NCBI RefSeq assembly: GCF_937616625.2
Contig: NC_065570.1
Span: 65,561,665-65,625,664 of the forward strand
Reading direction: 5' to 3'
Origin: Mercurialis annua
Lineage: Eukaryota > Streptophyta > Magnoliopsida > Malpighiales > Euphorbiaceae
Length of the DNA: 64,000 nucleotides
This document shows positions 10,316 through 22,169 of the stretch, one piece after another. The translations under genes and the position numbers were made by a program. The stretch's first letter is position 1, and each line of letters starts with the position of its first letter. The notes below the pieces were generated by a model, which saw only the letters and a program-made list of their open reading frames with translations, was not told the origin of the DNA and did not search any database.

Positions 10316-12200
10316 CAAATAATCAAGTCACTATATTATTATTTTTATTCTCAAATCTCCTTGTTTTTTATTCTAAAAATAATTCTCTCAACAAAAGATT
10401 GATTTTTAAGATTAAAACTAGTATTTTTAGCTTTTATTTGGAAATCATTTTTCTTCCTTCGTATATGTATATTTATGTGCGTGTGATTATGTAAGTGTTT
10501 ATTAGTTTTTTTTCTCAAAATTATTATGTTACAGCGATGTTTTATTTGTTTTGGTGTACTTTTTGTGTTATTTTTGAGCGGTAGATCGTCAGTTCGATAA
10601 AAAAAAAATTGTCTGCTTGGACTTGCGTATTGAAGATTTTTGATTAATGGAGATTTTTTTTAAGCGTGAGTTTTCGATTCAAAAATTAAACACTCGTAAA
10701 GATAAAATTTTAAAACTATAAATAATGCACCAGAAATTCACACCAAACAATTTTTTTGACATTTTATGTATTGTCAAAATTTCATTTTAAATATTTTTTT
10801 TTCCTTTCAAGTAAACTGAGAGTTAGATTTTATTTGATACTTCAATCTTTTCTAGTATTTGATTTATTAAATTGCATTCCAATTTATCTTTAATATTAGT
10901 TCTTGTAAAACAAATATCCATCTATTGATGTATAATTTTGAGTTTGATAAATTAAAAAAAAATACATTTTTACATTTGTTATAAATATTTATTTGATTTT
11001 GAATCGATCAAATTAAAATCATTTCTATAATATCAAAAAAATCTTTTTTTCCTACCGTTACTAAAAAGAGGAAGTTAACAAATCAGCAAGGATACATGAA
11101 ATTTGATCATATGTTAATATGAGATGGATAATGAATACATAATGTCTGGTTATTTTAAACCTATTATTCAAAATTTAAAATTTTTATAAAATTAGTTTTA
11201 CCTTTATTAAGATTTATCGAATTAAAGTTTAAATAATTTTCGATCATCGATGTGTTAAAAAAAACAAAATAAAATATATTTACTAATTTTTTTTATAAAT
11301 GATATAAGTGTATTAAAGTAACAATCAACAATTTTAAAATTTACTTTTGATTTAATTAATAGTCAGATGATCGAAAAATAAATAAAAATACTTATTGATA
11401 TATTTTTGGGATTATCCTCAAACAATCCTACTTTCAGAAAGTAATTACAACATGAATTGCTAATTATATTTCTAATAAATAAAAATACTTATTGATATAT
11501 TTATAAAAATATTTTTTTTAACCAGCGGTTGTTCAACATAAATACACTTTAAATACACTATAAAAACACCAAAAGAAAAATAAAAAACACCAGAAATGGA
11601 TTTTTGAAATTAGAAGGGCAATTTGAAAAATAGAAAAGGTATGAGATATAATTATTTACAAAAAGTAGATATCGCTGTAATTATTAAAAGTAGGATATTT
11701 TGAGAATTATCCCAATGTTTTTATTAAATTAAGTTAATAATCTAAAATAAGTATCAATTCAGGTACGAAACTTGCAGATTTAGAAAAGTTTAGATACTTT
11801 TTGCCGATAATAATTAAGGTGACAGGTGGAATAAACATATACATATGCCCCTTCCCCCAACAAACTAATTCGGATATTTTACAGAATATTCTTCACTTGG
11901 AATCTGCTCTTCGCATCTTTAGCACAATTTTGGTCGCTTTCTTCTTCTACGACCAATCAATATTTATTTTAAGCACTTTGAGAGGAAATTTCTCAATTTG
12001 ATCCATCCTGCCAAATTTCATGCCTTGCTTCTTTTTTTATCCGATTAGGGACTTATTCGTATTACACTTACATCTCTTTTTCCTTCTTTTTTTTGGTTTA
12101 CTGGAAAAAATTTTTTGTCAAAGGCTGGAACTTCCATTAATAATAATAAAATTTACATGAACAATTTCTCAACACATTGAGTAAATTATTATAGAAAGAA
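10316..12200. other. AT-rich intergenic DNA
   Basis: Long AT-rich stretch with scattered A/T runs. A short direct repeat (AAATAAAAATACTTATTGATATATTT, about 11380 and 11475) is seen. No coding region above background, no RNA gene and no bounded element recognised. Confidence 0.4.
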
Positions 12201-12446
12201 ATAGAAAAAAATTATTTATACCTCTAAGGTTTGGTTTTAGGATCAAGTAAGCACTCAATATTTAGAAAGGTTTAAATATGCCCTAATATCTTTAAAAATA
12301 AACAATAAGGCCTCTGATTTGGACAACCAGAGAGGGCTTGATTGTCAATATTTTAAGACGTCAGGGGTATATTTGAACTTTTTCAAACGTTGAAGGCTTA
12401 TTTGATCCTGAAGTCAAACTTTAGGGGCATAAATGATCCTTTTTCC
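12201..12446. mobile_element. Short fold-back MITE with 9-bp TSD
   Basis: The two halves are diverged inverted repeats (TTATACCTCTAAGGTTTGG on the left, CAAACTTTAGGGGCATAA on the right, centred near 12335). It is flanked by TAGAAAGAA at 12192-12200 and 12447-12455. A non-autonomous Mutator-type element of a family different from the GGCTTAAT group. Confidence 0.75.
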
Positions 12447-12455
12447 TAGAAAGAA

Positions 12456-13300
12456 TGATGAGAACTGTAAAATTACATATGGAATAGGGTTAAACTAATC
12501 ACGAAAAGTCACCCAAATACATTTATGAAACACCAAAATAACCAGATCTGAAAATTAAATTTAGTTAAAATTACGAATCTAAATAACTGCAACAAGAAAA
12601 GGCATAAATCTAAAATATAATGATTAATAACCAAGTTGAAAAAAATCTAAATTTGTAAGTTAACCTTATAAATAGACGATTTCTTACAAAAACTCCACCT
12701 TTGAAGAAGAAGATATTCCATAAAAAGATAAATTCATGAAGAGTAGATAAACCAAAAGTGAAATAAAACAATAAATTTATTTATATGATGGAATTATTTA
12801 TTTTATGCGATTTATAAGAAAATTTGAGTGTGAGGAGTTGATTTTTGACTAAAAATTGGCGAAAATCCACCTCCCAACAAGGAGGCTATGAGAGTTTGTG
12901 AAAGGAGAAGAAGAGAGTTGAGAGAGAAAAGTTTAGAGAGAGAGGTAATAATATTTGTTCTATTATTGGAAAATTCACCACCATCTGAATTTATGCTGTT
13001 TTATAAATTTTATAATTATTTTAAAATTATGAGATGTTATTATATATATTATCATAAACTATACTCTATTATAAAAGAGTAATCAACATAAAAAAATTAT
13101 TTATTCTTACCAAAAAGATGAATGACTAAATTTTAAATTTTATTAAAATTAATTTAAATTTCACATTCATTCGAATAATTTTTTTTTTTAAAATAGTCTT
13201 GCCTAACTTGAAAACAACGCTTGATATTTTTAATAATTTCTAGGTTAGATGGACGTTATCTATTGTATTATTAGATGAGATATTTTAAGTTACTTTTATG
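12456..13300. other. AT-rich intergenic DNA
   Basis: A GA-rich stretch at 12885-12945 is the only compositional feature. I see no supported gene. Confidence 0.4.
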
Positions 13301-13304
13301 TAAT

Positions 13305-13500
13305 AATGATAATAATAATAAAGTGAATATTAACATTACTATTTTACTAATCATATTCAAAAAGTGCAACCTAAAATAACATCTTTCATTGAGATAATAA
13401 TAATAATAATACTAGTGAATATAAATATAAATATTACTATTATGATTATTATTATTAATCATACTCAAAGGTGCATCCTAAAATAACATATTTCATTGAA
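13305..13500. repeat. Two diverged tandem units with (AAT)n tracts
   Basis: Units at about 13305-13395 and 13396-13500 share an AATAATAAT tract, a TATTACTATT core, TAATCATA and CCTAAAATAACAT followed by TTTCATTGA. They are a tandem duplication of roughly 100 bp. No gene. Confidence 0.55.
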
Positions 13501-13768
13501 AAATTAACAATAATATGTAACGTGTCAAGTTCGCCACATGAGAAATAAAGTTAAAGCATTCTTTAAGGTTGCGTTTGGATAAAGGTGGATTTGAATTTGA
13601 GCCAATTTTTTTGTTTGGATTGTTAAATTTGTTGGATTTGGATTTGAGTTAAATCCAAGTTAATTTCAACACATACAAAGTTGAGGAATTGAAATAACTC
13701 CTATAACCTATGAATTTCAAATAATCTTATTATCTTTATTATATTAACATTAACAATTGAATTTAATG

Positions 13769-14745
13769 CAGTCAAAAGTCGACTATAACCTGATTCGAAT
13801 GAAAAAAAATAGAATTTTTATCCGGTCAATATTTTTTTAAATTATTTTTTCAAAAAAAATTTCCTGGAGGAAGAGCACATTTATCCTTTACAGATTTTAT
13901 ATATAAAAAAATTTGATTGTCATGTTTAACATACAGCTGCAATTTTTGTTTTAAAATTCTATTGGAGTTTGAGCAAAAAAAATAATGTTGTGATTAGGAA
14001 AAATATTTATATAATACTAAAAGATCAAATATAAATAGTTTTAATAAAGGGTTATAGAGTCATTTTCAACTAAAAGTGGAGTGCGAAAATCCCTATCCAA
14101 AATAAATTTACGTATCAATTCAAAAATGGGCAAATATCGTAAAAAAGCCAAACTTTTCATAAAAGTTTCCCAAAAGTCCTGACATTTTAATTTCGTTGAT
14201 TTTGGCCAAAAACGGATTATTTTGTCTCAATTTTATGCAACCCTCAATAGACAAACAATTTTGCTAATGTGGCGTTTACATGGCGTGCCACACAATATGC
14301 CACCATGTTAATTATTAGGTTAAAAGCAAATAAATTCCTAAAAAAAATTAAAATAATATTTACACCGTTAAACTTTAAATCATTTCAACTTAGCTATTAA
14401 AATTTAATTAGAAAATAACTCAATCAAATCTAAATAATTTTAATTCAATCGTTTTTTAATATTTTTATCGTACTCCTCCGAATTCTACTACCGGCACCAT
14501 TTAATTAGAAATTTAATTAAATAATTTTTTTTAAATAAAAATAAAAATTAAACCTAGTGGGTTCATCATGTTTTTCCCAGATGGGGGAAGAACTGTTGTG
14601 TTCCTCCCATTAATTCAGTCGAAAATCGACTATAACCCGATTCGAATGGAAAAAAAGTAGAATTTTATCAGGTCAATAATTTTCCGAATTGTTTTTTTAA
14701 AAAAAATTTCTAGAAGAAGAGCATGTTTCTCCTTTTCAGATTTTT

Positions 14746-14781
<36 letters not shown>

Positions 14782-15790
14782 TTGATTGTCATGTTTAACA
14801 TACAGCTGCAATTTTTGTTTTAAAATTCTATCAGGGTTTGAGCAGAAAAATTAATGTTGTGATTAGGAAAAATATTTATATAATACTAAAAGATCAAATA
14901 TAAATAGCTTTAACAAAGGGTTATAGAGTGATTTTCAACTAAAAGTGGAGTGCGAAAATCCCTACCTAAAATAAATTTGCATATCGATTCAAAAATGGCC
15001 AAATGTCATAAAAAGGCCAATCACAAAAATTTTACAAAAATCCTGACCTTTCAATTTCGTCGACTTTGGCCAAAAACGGATTATTTTGTCTCAATTTTGT
15101 CCAACCTTCAATTTACAATCAATTTTGCTGATGTGGCGTCTACATGGCGTGCCACACAATATGCCACCATGGTAATTATTAGGTTAAAATGCAAATAAAT
15201 TCCTAACAAAAATTAAAATAATATTTACACCCTCAAATTTTAAATCATTTCAACTTAGCTATTAAAATTTAATTAAAAAATTACTCAATCAAATCTAAAT
15301 AATTTTAAGGCTTAATTGCGTAAAAAATCACAAACTTTAGCGTGTTTTACAAATTTAACATAAACTTTCAATTTTGGCAAATTAATACACAAACTTTTAA
15401 TTTTTGGCAATTTTAGCACCGATCAATTTTTCGTGAAAAAAATGCTGATGTGTACACCGGAATAACCACTATTCCGGCGTCCACATCAGCATTTTTCTCT
15501 ATTTTTTTGAAGGAAAATTGATCGGTGCTAAAATTGCAAAAAATCAAAAGTTTGTGTATTAATTTGCCAAAATTGAAAGTTTATGTTAAATTTGCAAAAC
15601 ACACTAAAGTTTATGATTTTTTACGCCATTAAGCCTAATTTTAATTCAATCATTTTTTAATATTTTTATCGTACTCCTCCGACTTCTACTACCGGCATCG
15701 TTTAATTAAAAATTTAATTAATTTAATATTTTTTTTAAAATAAAAATAAAAATTAAATCCAGTGGGTTCATCATGTTCTTCCTACTTGCG
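13769..15790. repeat. Tandem duplication of about 0.85 kb, second copy interrupted by a MITE
   Basis: Unit 1 (about 13769-14615) and unit 2 (about 14616-15790) align along their whole length: both begin CAGTC followed by TCGACTATAACC, share CATACAGCTGCAATTTTTG, then GGCGTGCCACACAATATGCC and finally TCGTACTCCTCCGA. Unit 2 is longer because of a 327-bp MITE plus its duplicated target. The (TA)n tract at 14750-14778 is expanded only in unit 2. The units also form part of a larger inverted repeat with 16190-16405. Confidence 0.8.
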
Positions 15791-16410
15791 AAGAACATAG
15801 TTACACAACGATGCGTTCTTCCCAAATGAGAAGACAGTGGTTCTTCCTATTATGGGAAGAATAAATGATGGGAAGAACAGATGAAACCCAGTTGAACTGG
15901 GTTCATCGGAAAAGATGAATCCAGTTCAACTGGGTTCAATTGTTTTTTTAAAAAAAAAAATTATTAAATTTTTATTTAAATTTATTTTGTTTTATTTAAT
16001 CGAAGTTTTATTATATTTAGGTAGGTTTTATTAATTGACAAATTAAATTTAACGACTTTAATTTGTTAATGAAATTAATTAGTCCGGTTGACTTAATTGG
16101 AATTCAACGTATTTAATTAGTTTAATTGAGTTTTGATTTATAAAATGTACTAAAAAAATTTATAAGTATGAAATTGGTTAATTTTTTAAACATTAAGGAA
16201 TTATTTGTACTTTAACTTAATAATTGCCATGGTGGCACATTGTGTGGCACGCCACGTAAGCGCCACATCAGCAAAATTGATTTCCAATTGAAAGTTGGAC
16301 AAAATTAAGACAAAATAATATGTTTTTGTTCAAAATCGACAAAATTAAAAAATCAGAAATTTCATAAATTTTTTATAAAAGGTTTGACCTTTTTATAAAA
16401 TTTGGCCTTT
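14130..16410. repeat. Large inverted repeat with palindromes near the centre
   Basis: The segments at about 14130-14340 and 14990-15200 are both complementary to 16190-16405 (CATGGCGTGCCACACAAT against ATTGTGTGGCACGCCACG). The right end reads TTTGGCC and the second left end GGCCAAATG. This is a long-TIR element whose left arm was tandemly duplicated. I found no convincing target-site duplication. Short palindromes (ACCCAGTTGAACTGGGT) lie at 15881-15940. Confidence 0.55.
15309..15635. mobile_element. Fold-back MITE with 9-bp TSD and a paralogous empty site
   Basis: The ends are GGCTTAATTGCG and CGCCATTAAGCC, with nearly perfect complementary arms meeting near 15475. It is flanked by TAATTTTAA at 15300-15308 and 15636-15644. 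The other tandem unit has the same site without the element (AAATAATTTTAATTC near 14440), which proves the insertion and the size of the duplication. Confidence 0.9.
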
Positions 16411-17640
16411 AGCGATTAGTTAATATTCAAGTTGTATAATATGCTGCTTCATAATTAATTAATGGAGCAGTCAGGACAAAGTACCCTTAATCTCCCACTC
16501 CGTTCAATTTAAGCAACATTGATCAAGCTTCTAAAAAGAATTCAAAAGTTTGACTAGATAAATTATTAAATTAATTTCTTAATTAACAATAGTATCTAAT
16601 AAGGCATATGCGGTAAAGTGATGTGCGCATTTATATATTGTCCCATAATCCATGCATATCTAAGTTGATTAGAGTGAATATTACCATATTAGTATTCAAT
16701 TATTTCTAATCTGATATTTTAAAACAGGTAGTATATGCTAATATCAATTTGATAAAAAAATCATATTTGTCCAACATTTGGACTAAAAATCACCTATACC
16801 CTCATAATTTAAAAAGATGCAAAAAAGCCACTAAATTTTTTTAATGACTCTTTTAATGAGTCATCTTTTAATATATTAGAAAGAATATTTTGTTTCAATT
16901 TTAATATTTTATCAATTACACCCATAAATTTATTTTTGTTGCACATTATTCCAATTAATACATATAGTATTATTATATTTATAAAATAAATTATTATTAA
17001 ATATTTTTTATTATAAAAACTTATATTATTTAAAACTTAATTTATATTAAGATTACTAAAAATAACATTAAATTAATTTATACTATGTTTTACTTTTAGA
17101 TTATCGTCTTGTAAAAATTAGTTATGTAATATTTTTATATTAATGTCTCGTAAAATTATTTATGTTAGATTTTATGTTCCCATATCGTAAAATTATTAAT
17201 ATCATATTTTTATGTGATCGTCTCGTAAACTTATTCATGTAATGTTTTTATGTTAATTTTAATAATTTATGGAAAATAAATGATTATAATATTATAATAT
17301 TATTATGTGTGAAATTATTCTATATAATTGTAAATAAACAATATTTATTTACTTATATCTTTAATTATAAAAATGTTAAATTAAATAGAAAATTAACTAC
17401 AAGTGTTAAATTATAATTTAACCAAATAATATAATAAAATGAATAGTAATTAGGTGACTAAAAAAGAATGTCACCTAATTTGATGAGAGAAGGTGTTAAG
17501 GAGTCACCTAACAAAAAAAAATGACTTTCTTGGAGATGAAGAGTCACCTAATTAAGAAAAGGTGACTCCTACTGGAGATGCCCTGAGATTTAAGGGCAGC
17601 TGTCACCGGACATCTTTGGACAACTGGAGAAGAAGCTAAA
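16411..17640. other. AT-rich intergenic DNA with GTGACT-type repeats
   Basis: Between about 16840 and 17580 the phrases GGTGACT, GAGTCACC and GTCACCTAA recur in both orientations. The right edge GGAGATGCCC resembles a transposon end, but I found no matching left end. No gene is supported. Confidence 0.35.
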
Positions 17641-18120
17641 ATTCAAAATGGTGGCGACAAGACCGAACCTCGAAGTCGGGCCTGCTCTGATATTATATCA
17701 GAAAATAAGAGAGCACCAAGAACTTTATGTTGGTTGAATTTTGTGGATATAAAAACTAACTTTAAAGCTAAAACCAAAAACTATATTTATACACATTTTT
17801 TTAAGTGTATAAATATAGGAGATATCCTAAACGGATTCCAACTATGAGGTGTCCCAACTATGTGCACTAATGAGCTGTTAATGAATTAAAGAGCTGGATT
17901 AACAAAGTTTGAAGCATGTATACGTTGCTGAGCCGAGTACATATTGCAGCATCAGAAGAGAACTTTGCAGCAGCTATACATTGCAGCAGCAAGATATTAT
18001 TTCCAGATGCAGTATCAGTAATATCTTGCATATACTTTGTTATATATTAGTGATACCAAATTTTAAAATTTTAACCAAATCAAAATACATTTTCCTCACC
18101 GCATTTCCATCACCTTGATC
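17641..18120 (-). repeat. Possible Copia-type LTR/PBS remnant
   Basis: CCTGCTCTGATATTATATCAG at about 17681 resembles, on the minus strand, a decayed initiator-Met primer-binding site. It is followed on the plus strand by LTR-like non-coding sequence. No polyprotein remains and no second LTR is visible, so this is a weak call. The small open stretch at 17909-18118 is probably chance. Confidence 0.3.
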
Positions 18121-18409
18121 GCTTTGCATTACCCACAAAGTCTTGATAACCCTCTACTTCAAACCACTTACTACGAATATATTTAGTTTTTTTAACATAG
18201 ATAATTTATAATAACCAGTCTTGGAGGAACCATGAGATTTTAATTTCTAATATCATCATAATGTAATTAACAAATTAAAAAGCCATCTACTTAATTAGTA
18301 AATAGAACACTCATGTTCTGGTCAGAAAACTAGTGCAGCATTGTGTTAGGGATGAGAGTAAAATAAAGCAACAATTGTTGCTGCCAATGATGCTCAATAT
18401 TATTACACG

Positions 18410-18692
18410 TAGGGGTGTGCAAAACCGAACCGAAACCAAAAAACCGAACCGAACCGACAAATTCGGTTCGGTTCGGTTTGAGATTTCAAAGAAATTTCGG
18501 TTGGTCGGTTCGGTTTTAGGTTAAAAAAAAGTTCAGACAGATTTCTATGTAAACCGAACCGAAATAACCGACCGAACCGACTGGTTCGGTTCGGTTTAAA
18601 TTTTTTTCTTTTCCTAAAATTTCGGTTTGGTTTTTAAAAAAGGCTAAAATTCGGTTCGGTTCGGTTCTGTTTGAACCGAATGCACACCCCTA
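18410..18692. mobile_element. hAT-type MITE with 8-bp TSD
   Basis: The terminal repeats are TAGGGGTGTGCA and TGCACACCCCTA, and the flanks are perfect 8-bp ATTACACG copies at 18402-18409 and 18693-18700. The inside is built from many forward and reverse copies of CCGAACCGAACCG, a pattern familiar in plant non-autonomous hAT elements. No coding capacity. Confidence 0.9.
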
Positions 18693-18700
18693 ATTACACG

Positions 18701-19542
18701 AGCACCAGACGTAGGGAGAAACGTCAGAGTTTTGGTTTGCGCCCATATGTTAGGAAGCGCGACCCCCCTGACGTTTGATGTATTTTTTTGTCTGACGTTA
18801 TTTTATTTTATTAAATTGTTTTAATTAATTTATGATTCAAATATTTATTTTAATTTAATTTAATTTTACATTTGTTTTTTTTAATAAATATCAATAAATC
18901 AAGATATTTGTATGGCAAAATAAAGTACACTATTATTAATAAAGTAAAGATTAAATACTAAATAAAAAGTGATAAAAAAATGATTAAAAGATAAAAGTAT
19001 AAAAATAATCATTAAACCAAGGAATTAGTATTTGCTAAATTATATTAGGATTAACGCATTTTAAGATCTTTAAATTTTATATTTTTAGTTTATATGGTCC
19101 CTAAAAATTTCTATTTGGTCTTATAAAATTTACGTTTTTTGTTTATCTGATCCCTGAACTTTCATTTGATCTTTTGTGGTCCCTTAACTTTGATTTTACG
19201 CTTCCTCGGATTCTCAAACGGATGAAATCTTAGGGATCAGATAAACTGAAAAATGTAAAATTCAAGGATCAAATAAGACCAAATGATAATTCATGTATCA
19301 CATTAATTAAAAATGTAAAGTTTCGGGATCAGATAAAATCAAATGAGCGTTTAAGAACAAAATAAAATAAAATGTCAAGTTTCGGAATTTTGAGATGGTA
19401 AGTGCTTTAGCTCTGAAGAAAAGCCTAGATCTAGTTTTGATTTGTTGGCTCGTATCTAGCCCAGTATAAATTGGTTCAGCCCAGTTTCCAAATGCAATAT
19501 TTTAGAAGATACAAATAGATTATATCGGCTTAACAAGCAAAA
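18701..19542. other. Intergenic DNA with a diverged inverted repeat
   Basis: About 19045-19412 is a fold-back repeat (the TCTGATCCCTGAACTTTCAT type on the left mirrored by the GGGATCAGATAAA type on the right). It is likely another long-TIR MITE, but its ends are unclear. Nothing else is recognised. Confidence 0.45.
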
Positions 19543-19628
19543 CCGACCTTAGCTCAGTTGGTAGAGCGGAAGACTGTAGTTTGACAGCTGAAATCTTTAG
19601 GTCGCTGGTTCGAATCCGGCAGGTCGGA
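19543..19628 (+). tRNA. tRNA-Tyr (GTA), intron-containing
   Basis: The acceptor stem CCGACCT pairs with AGGTCGG, with A19628 as discriminator. The D arm is GCTC...GAGC. The anticodon stem GAAGA (19569-19573) pairs with TCTTT (19594-19598, one G-T pair). The anticodon GTA is at 19576-19578. A 13-nt intron (19580-19592) follows the base 3' of the anticodon, as in all plant nuclear tRNA-Tyr genes. The T arm GCTGGTTCGAATCCGGC is intact. Internal A and B boxes are good, CAA motifs lie just upstream and a T6 run follows. I expect a functional Pol III gene supplying tyrosine tRNA. Confidence 0.96.
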
Positions 19629-19634
19629 TTTTTT
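19629..19634 (+). terminator. Pol III T6 terminator of tRNA-Tyr
   Basis: Six T residues directly after the discriminator base, the standard Pol III stop signal. Confidence 0.85.
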
Positions 19635-21862
19635 GCCATTTCCATTTCCTTTCCACATTAGCTGGTAGGCATTTTGGGCCTTCTCTTTGTAAGCTTTCCT
19701 TAAGTCCAAGCGTTCCTCACGTAAACCATTGCTTAAAACTTTTTTTTTTCCCATGACAATTTCCACACATATCAATTTATCCACTCTGAGTATTATTTTA
19801 CATGCTATTAAATGTATCCCGTAATATGAAACGTCAATGATATTACTCTTTCCGATCCATAAAAATAGACCAAATTAAATTTGCACGAGAATGAAATTAA
19901 TGGAAGTTAAATTAATTATTTTTAATTAACTTTTATATAGATATTTTTAATATTTTAAATTATATATTATGAAAACACCAACTGTTTTTTGAGATTACAA
20001 ATAAATTTTAAAAACTAATTTTATTATTTTTGTGTTGAATTAAGTGATAATTAATGATGATTATGTGGTTGAAATTATGGAGGTTGAAGTAGACAATTCA
20101 ACTTAACTAATCAAACTAAAATGAAAATTTGACCTATATTTTAGAACGCCCGAAATAAAAATTTGGCTTATCTTTCTAGGATGGAGGAAGTATATTTTTC
20201 AATCAGTAATTAAATTAATAATGATAGTTATTAATAATTAATTATATTTTTTAACAAATTTTTATGTTAACTAGTGTTATTAATTTATTTTATTAAATAA
20301 TTAAACTAACAATTTAATTAATAATTAAATATAAAAGAACATTAAATATTAATAGTTTATAAATAGAGTAATTTTTATATAAATTTTTATATCTAAATAA
20401 TAATTTATTCTATTTAATATTTCAATTGTATTCTAACTTTTATAATCAAATAAAAAGTAGAATATAATTTATAAAGTAGTAGTTGATTTTATTCGTTATT
20501 AAAAATTTAGTCTGATTACTTCTTTTTCTGATTGATTTTTTTTTTTTTGAGAATTTTCTGATTGATTTGAACGAATCATGGGCGCAAATGAGATTTTATA
20601 CATTTTTTTTGCTGATAAGAATAAAAATGTTTGAAAGTAAAGGAAATATTGACTTTTGATGTTAAAACAATTATCACCTACGTTTAAGTGTGCAAGTGAC
20701 TAAAGTTTAGTGGCACAAATATGCATTTGACCTTCTTTTTTATGTATGTTAAAGTGTATAGTATACAAAATTTAATAATAAAAATATATTATTAGTTAAT
20801 TATCTGGAATATGAAAAATAACAAAAATAAAAGAAATTCTTTCCAAAAAAATATCTCGGTAATATATAAAGAAAGAAATAAAAGCAGTGGAAAGTTTATT
20901 GTTGATTAAATTAATTAATTGGACCATTTTGTCATTAAACTTTGGGTCCAAAGCTGCATCCTTTTAATAATGTGGTTGCTTTCGTTTTCCAATAACAGTG
21001 TTAAACTAATGCCACAAACTTCAATAGGTTACTATAATTTTTTTCAATAACACAAATATCACTAAATAAATTTTTATTATAAAATAGTCACTGAACTTGA
21101 AAAAAATAGAGAGAATTTTAAACTTAAGATGATCCATTCCCATAAAGTTTTATGTTATTGGGAAAAAGATTATAATTTTTTCTAAATTGAACTAATTTAT
21201 CATAACATTACCTTACTATATTACATTATATTTTATTTTAATCAATTATTTTTTTAATTTTTTATTTATTTGAATATATATATAAAATAAAATTTCCGAA
21301 CCAAACTGTCATCTAGGCATATATATTTGTTAATTTTATTATAATTATGAATATATTAATTTATTTTGTCTGAAATTTTAAGATTGCACTCAATTGGTGG
21401 TTGTATATTTTCTTCATTTCATTTGGTTGATTAAATAGATGTGATAATATATTTGTATATCACAGTAATTTTTTAATTTCTTTAAAGAATATGCATATGT
21501 AAATGTTTATATCAGATTATGATTAGAAGCGTGAAAAAGGAAAGCAAAAAACATTTTCTTGATTGGTATTAATGAAAGTATATAAATGTGGTGGATCTTG
21601 ACAAAATGTATACTCGTGGTCGACCATTTCTTTCAATTGCAAGGCTGTTAATTGATCTCTAGCTTTCTCCATTGCATATTAATTTTAGCTTTTTGTTGAT
21701 ATATTAGCTCTAATGACTTTAATTCCTGTTTTCTTTGTAAGTTATAGAATTGGCTTTCTGGAATTAGGTAAAAATTACCATTTATTTTATTAATTTAGTA
21801 TAATTTGTTAATTGAAATTAATGGACTTTCATATTTATATATCTAGTACCTGATAAGTGTAA
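19635..21862. other. AT-rich intergenic DNA
   Basis: No supported gene. The minus-strand open stretch across the tRNA is a shadow. Sequence near 21000-21190 is loosely self-complementary and may be a decayed MITE. Confidence 0.4.
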
Positions 21863-22169
21863 ATGTATATAGAGAAAATTAGCCCATATACTGTTTTGGG
21901 CTAAAATATTATAATTTATACGGTGACCAAATTTATTTCAACTTTTTACGGGTACAAACCTTTTTTTTTGATTTAACAAGATAAGTTTCACACAAACAAG
22001 TTTTTAAAATTGACAAATACGGTGCCGTTAATGCAGCAACATCCACGATCAATCAGTTACTTTCCTTATGCTTAAGATTTTCTCTAGATTTTCGGAACCG
22101 TTTAGCACATTTTCTAATTAACCAAATATTACCAAAAACATTTTGAATGTAGGTTGAATCAGTTTTGTA

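Noticed and set aside
10202..10402. 66-codon open stretch with poly-Asn
   Set aside because: Made by a (TAA)n microsatellite inside a fold-back repeat.
18410..18692. Array of CCGAACCG repeats that could suggest a satellite or a CRISPR-like array
   Set aside because: Flanked by hAT TIRs and an 8-bp TSD; irregular orientation and no spacers of constant length. A plant genome would not carry CRISPR.
19554..19784. 76-codon minus-strand open stretch across the tRNA
   Set aside because: It is the complement of a well-formed tRNA-Tyr gene and has no family match.
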